From assembly GCA_041488155.1 (NCBI GenBank), contig JBGPOS010000129.1, positions 1-5,600 on the forward strand: DNA of 5,600 nucleotides, read 5' to 3'. Both the position numbers and the translations under genes were made by a program. Shown in pieces: positions 1 through 4,776 of the stretch (positions within the stretch are counted from its first letter, which is position 1; each line of letters begins with the position of its first letter). The notes below the pieces were generated by a model. That model saw nothing but the letters and a program-made list of their open reading frames with translations, ran no database searches and had not been told where the DNA came from. Source of the stretch: JBGPOS01 sp041488155 (GTDB lineage: Bacteria > Chloroflexota > Dehalococcoidia > Tepidiformales > Tepidiformaceae).

Positions 1-72
1 CGGCGATACTGGCAGCTCGGTCGTCGGGATCCACAACGGCGCTTGCTCGCTCTTGCGTTTACCCATCGCCAT
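1..72 (-). CDS. DDE transposase, N-terminal fragment (IS1182/IS5-like), open at left edge
   Basis: Reading leftward from ATG at 72-70 gives 24 residues before the window ends: MAMGKRKSEQAPLW followed by IPTTELPVSP. The pattern of a basic MGKRK start, a W-x-P/A-T-T-x-L-P segment and a trailing PVSP resembles the N-terminus of DDE transposases annotated as IS1182- or IS5-like, where GHPFY usually follows; this match is from memory of the family. A second ATG at 66-64 (MGKRK) is an equally good start, and neither has a clear Shine-Dalgarno sequence. The catalytic domain lies outside the window, so whether the element is intact cannot be judged. If it is an insertion sequence, its end should lie somewhere between 73 and about 160. 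Confidence 0.6.
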   Translation of the reverse strand, partial: MAMGKRKSEQAPLWIPTTELPVSP

Positions 73-93
73 GGCCGCAGTGTACGTTCTCGC

Positions 94-106
94 TCGCCAG
101 TGGCGA
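94..106. repeat. 13-bp perfect palindrome upstream of the transposase start
   Basis: TCGCCA-G-TGGCGA has six-base arms around one central base. It lies 22 bases upstream of the transposase ATG. The arms are too close together to form a stable RNA hairpin, so if functional it would be a DNA-binding dyad, for example an operator or transposase-binding site near the element's end. It may equally be chance in GC-rich DNA. Confidence 0.3.
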
Positions 107-109
107 TGA

Positions 110-689
110 TCTTTCGCCCACTTTCACCACGGGCTGCTAGGGCTGGGCGACTACCTCGGATTGCGTTGCGCTGGCTGCGCCAACCTCCGCTGGGCATCCC
201 AGGGGCGCTACCAGCGTAGCTCCGACCGCGCCTTCGTCGCAGGCGCCGGCGCAGCCTTCGGACTCTCCGACTACCGGGAGCCACGACCTCGATATGCGTG
301 GGACCCTCGGGCGGTGTCCAATCCTCAGATGGTCGTCGACGAGTTCTCCAACCCGTGCGCGTCCGGCCAGACTGACGGTGCTCGTCGGGTCGCATCACAG
401 CAGCGGCAGGGCCTCGCCGAATGTCTCATGGCCGTATCGACCGCCGATGAATTCGACGAATGGTTCCAGACCATAGTGACACCCCACAAGTCCCCGGAGT
501 GGCGTCCAGGGTCGCGGTGATGCCTACCAAACGAAGAGGCCGAGGGCTCTCCTTATCTCGTAAAGGATCTCGCTGCGCTCGGTGTCCTTGTTCCCGTGGA
601 CTGTTGGGTAACACCACCGTGCCCTGAATGGACGGAGGACTACCGGAAGGCACCGATCTGGGGTAGCGGACGCTATCTGCTCATCCTCA
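110..689 (+). pseudogene. Possible broken hypothetical coding frame (unrecognised)
   Basis: No gene is recognisable here, but one plus-strand frame is open from about 110 to 517 with mostly G or C at third codon positions (dense in 220-360), as expected of a real gene in this genome. It has a TTG start at 161 or ATG at 329 or 428. TGA at 518-520 interrupts it, and the same frame continues with protein-like sequence: LVKDLAALGVLVPVD at 557-601, then a W/P/Y-rich stretch (CWVTPPCPEWTEDY) and WGSGRYLLIL up to about 685. I see no signal peptide, metal site or family motif. It could be a gene with an in-frame stop, two unrelated fragments, or a chance open frame in GC-rich DNA. Its right end runs into the decayed gene at 690-860, and WGSGRYLLIL might be the eroded equivalent of that family's WSGI..IVVG segment. 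No RNA gene or clear terminator was seen in this stretch. Confidence 0.25.
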
Positions 690-860
690 AGACAGGGCTA
701 CGATCTGCAGCTGACGCAGTACGACGCGCGCGGGCCGGCGTGCGACGTTCTACACGAGCGGGATTGAGTACGCTCTGACGAGCGCGACCCGGATCTGCGT
801 TTTGAGCCGGCGCCCTGGTCCGCTGTCCAGCGCGCAGCATGGGAAGCGCTCAGATCGTAG
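690..860 (+). pseudogene. Decayed C-terminal remnant of the small protein family found intact at 2500-2823
   Basis: Three consecutive frames together spell the C-terminal half of the protein encoded at 2500-2823. RQGYDLQLTQYDARG (690-734) matches RQGYRLHLTNID. RRATFYTSGIEYALTSAT (736-789) matches WRATF. EPAPWSAVQRAAWEALRS (804-857, stop TAG 858-860) matches ERTPWRAVQGAAWEALV. The frame shifts fall at 734-736 (GGGCC), 788-790 (CCC) and 800-803 (TTTT); between the last two, GSAF (791-802) fits the family. Three one-base insertions in short runs therefore restore one continuous reading. No N-terminus is recognisable upstream of 690. The last bases overlap the 3' end of the convergent PEP-CTERM gene. 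Decay is the simplest explanation, but clustered homopolymer insertions could also be sequencing or assembly errors. Confidence 0.7.
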
Positions 861-2217
861 GACGAGCTCTGCGGCGCCGGCGCCACGTCGCGCCCAACAT
901 TCCTCCGAGCCCTGATCCCAGTAGCAGCAGCGTCCCCGGCTCCGGCACCGGCTCTATGAAGTCGTAACGTACCTCGACGAAGGTCCAGAAGTCCTTCCCG
1001 TCGGCGCTGCACGCCTGGCACCCCGGCATCAACGTTACGGTCGATACGCCGGAGCCGACGAGGGACTCGATATGGCCTGGGTCTGTCGCAGAGTCCTTGT
1101 GCACGAAGGAACCGGTGAATGCGAATGGCGTCGTGATGATGATCGGCACATCGGGGATCTCGATTCTCGGCACCGGGAAGGTGCTTTGGATGTTCACGAA
1201 GGTCAGCGAGCCCCACGGCTCGTTCCCTGTCCCTCCGAAAGCATTGCTCGGGAAGGACACTCCGAAGATCGTGGAGCTGCCGGAGAACTCGCTGGCAAGG
1301 ACGCGATTCGCCTCGATCGTGTCTGACCGGGGCGGATCAGAAAAGACGCCGAGGGTGCCGCTCAGAAAGTCCCACCCGCCCGTGAAACTGAATCCCGAGG
1401 CGGGCTCCCCGATGAGCACGAGGATGCCAGAAGCCGGCGAGTGGGTTACGTCGAGATAGCCCGAGACAATCTCGATCGGCGTGGCCGAGGCGGTATCAAC
1501 GCTCGCCAGCAGCAGCAGGAGCAGCGCGACGACGATCCGGGCCGCCGACTGCGTCCGACGCGAGCGCCGACGTTTCGCTCGCACCAGAAGCGCACCGAGG
1601 CCGGACGCGAACAGGAGGACGGTCCCGGGTTCTGGTACCGGCTCGGCGAAGTCATAGCGGACGCTGACCCAATCCCAGTAGTCGGGCCCGTTCGGCTGCG
1701 TGACGTCTTGCAGGATGATTGTCGACAACCCGGAACCGACCAACGTCCCGAACCCTGCGACATCCGCCGAGTCTTGAAATCTGAAGTCCATGGTGAACGT
1801 GAAGGGGACAATGATTGCCACCTGACCAGGAACAATCTTGGGTACGAGGAAGCTGCTTGCGAAGCGCATGAACGAGAATCCCATCCACGGCCCATGTAGC
1901 GGCGCGAACGACAGGGGAACAATCTGATAGGTCGCGCCATCTAGCGTCGCACGTCCGTGAATGTCCTCGCCACCTTCGACTGCGCGGTTGCTCTGGATGA
2001 GGCCCGGGGTGAAATTGCTGAAGAGCCCGAGATCGCCGTACAACCACGACCATGACGCGACCACGCTCAGCCCCTCGCCCCCGAGGACCAGCGGGCCCGA
2101 GGCCGGTATTTTCGTCTCAGCGAGGTACCCGGACGTGATCTCGATCGGCGTGGCCCCGGCGCTCGAGGGCGCCAGGACGAGGAGGAACGCGACGAGGAGC
2201 GGGCGGGACGATCGCAT
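850..2217 (-). CDS. Tandem double PEP-CTERM sorting-domain protein
   Basis: This 455-residue protein consists of two paralogous secreted units in one frame. Unit 1 has a signal peptide at residues 1-22 (cut near SAGA|TPIEI), a domain to about 190, VPEP at 194-197, the hydrophobic stretch GTVLLFASGLGALLV and the basic tail RAKRRRSRR (213-221). Unit 2 follows at once: a second signal-like segment (IVVALLLLLLASV, ending TASA|TPIEI near 245), a domain to about 423, VPEP at 424-427, GTLLLLGSGLGGMLG and the tail RRRRRARPTI. PEP-CTERM tails are recognised by exosortases (EpsH/XrtA type) in exopolysaccharide-producing Gram-negatives, which cut near PEP and release or anchor the protein outside the cell. 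Both domains share TPIEI.SGYL, PASG.LVL, LVGSG.ST and VRYDF.EPVPEPGT. Their role is unknown; they look like beta-rich secreted domains. Start: ATG 2217 with GGGAGGTG just upstream; an ATG 39 bases further upstream is in frame but would put extra residues before the signal peptide. No exosortase is in the window. Confidence 0.85.
   Translation of the reverse strand: MRSSRPLLVAFLLVLAPSSAGATPIEITSGYLAETKIPASGPLVLGGEGLSVVASWSWLYGDLGLFSNFTPGLIQSNRAVEGGEDIHGRATLDGATYQIVPLSFAPLHGPWMGFSFMRFASSFLVPKIVPGQVAIIVPFTFTMDFRFQDSADVAGFGTLVGSGLSTIILQDVTQPNGPDYWDWVSVRYDFAEPVPEPGTVLLFASGLGALLVRAKRRRSRRTQSAARIVVALLLLLLASVDTASATPIEIVSGYLDVTHSPASGILVLIGEPASGFSFTGGWDFLSGTLGVFSDPPRSDTIEANRVLASEFSGSSTIFGVSFPSNAFGGTGNEPWGSLTFVNIQSTFPVPRIEIPDVPIIITTPFAFTGSFVHKDSATDPGHIESLVGSGVSTVTLMPGCQACSADGKDFWTFVEVRYDFIEPVPEPGTLLLLGSGLGGMLGATWRRRRRARPTI
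853..1554 (-). repeat. Second unit of the intragenic duplication (signal peptide + domain + PEP-CTERM)
   Basis: Residues 222-455 repeat the architecture of residues 1-221, encoded at 1555-2217. The similarity is still visible in the DNA: an identical 18-base stretch encodes the mature N-terminus at 1469-1486 and at 2138-2155, and the two VPEP codon blocks lie at 937-948 and 1627-1638. Unit 2 has a CxxC (CQAC, residues 400-403) that unit 1 lacks. Most of the domain has diverged, so the duplication is old. Confidence 0.75.
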
Positions 2218-2221
2218 GGAG

Positions 2222-2229
2222 CACCTCCC
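2222..2229 (-). promoter_or_regulatory. Ribosome binding site of the PEP-CTERM gene
   Basis: On the minus strand GGGAGGTG ends five bases before ATG 2217, and its GGAGG core is six bases away. This near-ideal Shine-Dalgarno sequence is the main reason for choosing ATG 2217 over the in-frame ATG at 2256. Confidence 0.75.
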
Positions 2230-2240
2230 GATGGCGCCGG

Positions 2241-2269
2241 ACGATAGCGCGTGCAAACGAGGAGGGCAA
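2241..2269 (-). promoter_or_regulatory. Candidate sigma70-type promoter for the PEP-CTERM gene
   Basis: On the minus strand TTGCCC (2269-2264) and TATCGT (2246-2241) are separated by exactly 17 bases. Each hexamer matches four of six consensus positions. Transcription would start near 2234, giving a leader of about 17 bases that still includes the ribosome binding site. The match is modest, and GC-rich genomes often use diverged promoters. Confidence 0.3.
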
Positions 2270-2285
2270 GGAGAAAGGCCGCCAG

Positions 2286-2306
2286 TAGAAAGAAACCTGA
2301 CACCTA
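2286..2306. repeat. Short motif resembling a dispersed-repeat / transposase-associated element
   Basis: The plus strand reads AGAAAGAAACCTGACACCTA, which is GGTGTCAGGTTTCTTTC on the other strand. I recall GGTGTCAGGTTTCTTT-like sequences beside IS200/REP-associated (Y1) transposases in several proteobacteria. No such transposase is in the window, so this would be a solo remnant. The identification is from memory only. Confidence 0.2.
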
Positions 2307-2382
2307 CAGGGGGTAGAGTTCCTCCGCGAACGACAGCCGCATCGGACGGTGACGGCGGGCGACGTCTTCACGCATGGCGTCT

Positions 2383-2414
2383 CGACGCAGCAGGATCTCG
2401 TCGACGCTGCGTCG
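2383..2414. repeat. 9-bp inverted repeat upstream of the small gene
   Basis: CGACGCAGC (2383-2391) and GCTGCGTCG (2406-2414) are perfectly complementary with a 14-base loop. The dyad lies 86 bases upstream of ATG 2500, in the region between the divergent PEP-CTERM gene and the operon. It has no T-run, so it is not an intrinsic terminator; it could be an operator or leader hairpin, or chance. I see no other gene between 2218 and 2499. Confidence 0.3.
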
Positions 2415-2499
2415 GCCGCGCCTCGTCAGGGCCGGACCTGGTTCGCCCGTTCGCGCTCACGCGTTGACGACGCCGCGCTCCTGGTACAGGCTCCTTCCC

Positions 2500-2823
2500 A
2501 TGCTTGACCCACGCGGCCGCGTCCTGAGGGCTGCGCTCGGCTTTGCCGGGCTTCGGCCGGCTCCGCCCCATCCCGCCCTTCATGCGTTGCGTCGCTGGCT
2601 CGACTCGTGGAGCGGCATCTGGCACATCGTGGTCGGAATGAACCGCCAAGGCTACCGACTGCACCTCACGAACATCGACAGCGTAACGTGGCGGGCGACA
2701 TTTGCCCGCGACACCATGCTTTCGGCCGATGGCTTCGCCGTGGAGCGGACGCCGTGGCGAGCCGTCCAGGGGGCAGCATGGGAGGCGCTCGTGATGGCGG
2801 TCGAGATGGGAGAGCTGGAATGA
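2500..2823 (+). CDS. Small hypothetical protein, likely first gene of the binding-protein operon
   Basis: This is a 107-residue protein with no signal peptide or membrane helix, so probably cytoplasmic. Its core runs RRWLDSWSGIWHIVVGMNRQGYRL..., then TWRATF (residues 63-68), and ends TPWRAVQGAAWEALV (84-98). The W- and R-rich pattern WLDSWSGI..IVVGM.RQGY.L.LT....WRATF ... PW.AVQ.AAWEAL is one I recall from uncharacterised proteins next to DUF534-type binding proteins. The function is unknown. ATG 2500 is chosen because MLDPRGRVLRAALGFAGLRP leads directly into the core; its Shine-Dalgarno sequence is poor, and the same frame is open upstream to 2374. Its stop overlaps the next start as ATGA (2820-2823), implying translational coupling. 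A decayed relative lies at 690-860 on the far side of the PEP-CTERM gene. Confidence 0.7.
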   Translation: MLDPRGRVLRAALGFAGLRPAPPHPALHALRRWLDSWSGIWHIVVGMNRQGYRLHLTNIDSVTWRATFARDTMLSADGFAVERTPWRAVQGAAWEALVMAVEMGELE

Positions 2824-3794
2824 TCCGACGCCTCGCATTCCTGGCGTTCATCGGAGGGATGATCCTCGGCCTTCTCGCCGTGCCGCTCGCCGCAAGCGCG
2901 CAGCAGGCGGGTGCGATCCCGAAGATCGTATTCGTCGGCGCGTCATCCAACCCGAACGATTGCAACGAGCCCACCGAGGGGATGCGAGCTTTTCGAGACG
3001 GTCTGAGCGATCTGGGCTACGTCATTGATCAGACAATCATCGTGGAACGCCGGTGCCCGGCGAGCCTGAGCGAAAGGCTTGCGACGTACGGTGATGTCAG
3101 CGCCGACGTGACGATGTTTGTTAGTCCCGACGCTGATATGGCAGCGCGGGGCCTGGTACGGATCGCTGGCTGGCGGGGTGTTCGCGTTCCGGTCGAAGCA
3201 GCGATCTTCAGCAGCCTTGGGCCCCTGAGGGGCCCGAACACAATACCCATGTACTTAGACGCCGACACCAGACGACTCGAATTCTTGAGAGCCATGGCTC
3301 CCGAGGTGTCGCGGCTTGCTGTGCTGACCATCGGCGGGTCTATCCCTGTTATGCGCTCGGAGTTTGAGGCTGCCGGCCGATCTCTGGATCTGCGCATCCA
3401 CACGTTCGATATAGGGAACAGCGGGGATCTCGATTCAGCCTTCGTAGCCATACGCCGAGAGCGACTGCAAGCGATCATGATCAAAGAGGGCGACCTAATT
3501 TTCACCCACCGCCATCGTGTCATGAAATGGATCGCGGACTATCCACTCCCAGCGGCCTTCGCGTGGCGAAGATTTGCCGAAGAAGGCGGGCTCATGTCAT
3601 ACGGCGTCGACGTCGCCGATCTGTACCGCCGCCTCGCGGGCCGCGTCGACAAGGTTCTGCGCGCCGTCGATTTCCCCAAAGCTCCTGTCGAGCAGCCGAA
3701 GTTGGAGCTCGTGATCAACCTCAAGACTGCGAAGGCGCTCGGCTTGACGATTCCGGAGTCGGTGCTCCTGCGGGCGGATCAGGTCATCGAATGA
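2820..3794 (+). CDS. ABC transporter substrate-binding protein (DUF534/COG2984-like), divergent
   Basis: This is a 324-residue periplasmic binding protein. It has a Sec signal peptide (MIRRLAFLAF...; cleavage after ASA, residue 27, then QQ). The body follows the ABC_sub_bind family: DGLSDLGYVIDQTIIVE (60-76), RLAVLTIGGS (165-174), EEGGLMSYGVD (254-264) and VDKVL....PVEQP, with a C-terminus INLKTAKALGLTIPES plus LLRADQVIE that nearly matches the next gene. The odd part is residues 105-143: the family block DPV..GLV.SL.RPGGN.TG is replaced by VPVEAAIFSSLGPLRGPNTIP, while the spacing to RLAVL is kept. The ligand may therefore differ, or the site may be degenerate. The frame is intact throughout. 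Start ATG 2820 has GGGAG seven bases upstream and overlaps the previous stop. Family members bind aromatic amino acids or other small organic solutes, but the substrate here cannot be told. Confidence 0.85.
   Translation: MIRRLAFLAFIGGMILGLLAVPLAASAQQAGAIPKIVFVGASSNPNDCNEPTEGMRAFRDGLSDLGYVIDQTIIVERRCPASLSERLATYGDVSADVTMFVSPDADMAARGLVRIAGWRGVRVPVEAAIFSSLGPLRGPNTIPMYLDADTRRLEFLRAMAPEVSRLAVLTIGGSIPVMRSEFEAAGRSLDLRIHTFDIGNSGDLDSAFVAIRRERLQAIMIKEGDLIFTHRHRVMKWIADYPLPAAFAWRRFAEEGGLMSYGVDVADLYRRLAGRVDKVLRAVDFPKAPVEQPKLELVINLKTAKALGLTIPESVLLRADQVIE
3219..3235 (+). repeat. Perfect 7-bp inverted repeat inside the first binding-protein gene
   Basis: GGGCCCC-TGA-GGGGCCC could form a very stable seven-base-pair GC hairpin with a three-base loop. 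It encodes the LGPLRGP stretch at the point where this protein departs from the family's RPGGN motif. It is not a terminator: it lies mid-gene with no T-run after it. Confidence 0.6.
3781..3794 (+). promoter_or_regulatory. Coupled stop/start with Shine-Dalgarno inside the upstream gene's last codons
   Basis: AGGT (3781-3784), within the codons for the conserved C-terminal DQVIE, precedes the overlapping stop and start TGATG (3792-3796) by nine bases. The next junction, 980 bases downstream, has the same arrangement. Confidence 0.5.
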
Positions 3795-4774
3795 TGAACC
3801 GGCGCACGTTCCTCTGCGGGCTCACTTTTGGGAGCCTTACCGCACCGGTCGCTGCTGACGGGCAACAAAAGGCGAGAAAGGTCTGGCGTCTTGGGGTGCT
3901 CAGCGTTGGACGCCGCACTGCGCAATCGTTTAGCTTTTTGCGAAATGCGCTGCGCGAGCTGGGCTATGTCGAGGGACAGAACCTCATGATTGAGTGGCGC
4001 TTCGCCGACGGAGACGCTGATCGCCTTCCCGAGCTTGCAGCCGATCTGGCCCGCTCAAACGTCGATATCATCGTGGCGGGGTTCATGTCGGAGATCCATG
4101 CCGCTCGACAAGCCACCACGGTCATCCCCATCGTGGGGATGGGTTTGGTCGATCCAGTCCCCAATGGGTTAGTGGCGAGCTTGGCCCGCCCTGGCGGAAA
4201 CCTCACCGGGATGACGATCCAGCCACCCGAGTTTGGCGGCAAACAGGTGGAGCTGCTCAAACAGGCAGTGCCGACGCTCACACGCCTCGCCGTGGTCTGG
4301 GATCCCCTCTATCCTGGCTTCAAGCCCTTCTACGAGCACGCAGAAATCGCCGCGCGAACACTCGGTATCACCATACAGTCGATTGAAGTGCGACAGACCG
4401 GTGATATCGACGTGGCGTTCGCGCGCATCACGAAGGAGCGCTTTCAAGGTCTGGCCATCTGGCCGACCAACGTGATGGCCGTCAATATGAAGCGCTTCCT
4501 CGACTTTGCGTCGAAGAATCGACTTCCGGCGATCTATCCGACGAGGGGCTACATGGACGTCGGTGGCCTCATGTCCTACAGCACGAATATCGAAGAGGTG
4601 AATCGGCGGATCGCGGCTTACATCGACAAGATTCTTAAGGGCGCGAAACCCGCTGATCTCCCAGTGGAACAGCCGACGAAATACGACCTGATCATCAATC
4701 TCAAGGAGGCCAAGGCGCTCGGGCTGACGATCCCCCAGTCGCTCCTGCTGCGAGCGGATCAGGTGATCGAATAG
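3794..4774 (+). CDS. ABC transporter substrate-binding protein (DUF534/COG2984), canonical
   Basis: This is a 326-residue periplasmic binding protein with all the family marks: LRELGYVEGQNLMIEWRF (53-70), a DADRLPELAADL helix (74-85), VDIIVA (90-95), IPIVGMGLVDPVPNGLVASL followed by ARPGGNLTG (111-139), RLAVVWDP (164-171), GGLMSYS (257-263) and the C-terminus PVEQPTKYDLIINLKEAKALG... ending LLLRADQVIE. The N-terminus MNRRTFLCGL has a twin-arginine-like RRTFL before a hydrophobic stretch, so export by Tat is possible; cleavage is likely near AADG|QQ. Start: ATG 3794 aligns with the GTG start of the next gene (MNRRTF/VDRRAF) and gives the same one-base stop overlap; ATG 3791 would add one Met. 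It should deliver a small organic solute to a permease encoded elsewhere. The specificity is unknown. Confidence 0.9.
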   Translation: MNRRTFLCGLTFGSLTAPVAADGQQKARKVWRLGVLSVGRRTAQSFSFLRNALRELGYVEGQNLMIEWRFADGDADRLPELAADLARSNVDIIVAGFMSEIHAARQATTVIPIVGMGLVDPVPNGLVASLARPGGNLTGMTIQPPEFGGKQVELLKQAVPTLTRLAVVWDPLYPGFKPFYEHAEIAARTLGITIQSIEVRQTGDIDVAFARITKERFQGLAIWPTNVMAVNMKRFLDFASKNRLPAIYPTRGYMDVGGLMSYSTNIEEVNRRIAAYIDKILKGAKPADLPVEQPTKYDLIINLKEAKALGLTIPQSLLLRADQVIE

Positions 4775-4776
4775 TG
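4761..4776 (+). promoter_or_regulatory. Shine-Dalgarno and TAGTG coupling that set the GTG start of the third binding protein
   Basis: AGGTGA (4761-4766) lies seven bases before GTG 4774-4776, which shares one base with the preceding TAG stop. The Shine-Dalgarno bases are also the CAG-GTG-ATC codons of the upstream gene's DQVIE end. This supports the GTG start over the internal ATG at 4798. Confidence 0.6.

Noticed and set aside
766..790. Small hairpin (CGCTC/GAGCG) as a terminator for the PEP-CTERM gene
   Set aside because: The stem is only five base pairs with no following T-run, and it lies within the decayed gene's coding remnant.
1441..1899. 152-residue plus-strand open frame
   Set aside because: It is antisense to the PEP-CTERM gene and has charged low-complexity shadow composition.
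1446..1940. 164-residue minus-strand frame within the PEP-CTERM gene
   Set aside because: It is an alternate frame of a gene whose own frame carries two signal peptides and two VPEP tails. The product is R/S/P-rich without features.
2067..2303. Minus-strand frame beginning MSGFFLLAAFLLALLVCTRY, resembling a signal peptide
   Set aside because: It starts with GTG without a ribosome binding site. After the hydrophobic run it becomes R/S/P-rich shadow sequence overlapping the well-supported PEP-CTERM start in another frame.
2464..2490. TTGACG ... TACAGG as a promoter for the operon
   Set aside because: The spacer is only 15 bases and the second hexamer matches the -10 consensus at three of six positions.
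2374..2499. Upstream extension of the small gene to an ATG at 2374
   Set aside because: The added residues are R/P/S-rich and unlike the core, and the 9-bp inverted repeat lies inside them. ATG 2500 leads directly into the conserved part.
3029..3523. 164-residue minus-strand open frame
   Set aside because: It is antisense to the first binding protein, has S/R-rich low-complexity composition and shows no motif.
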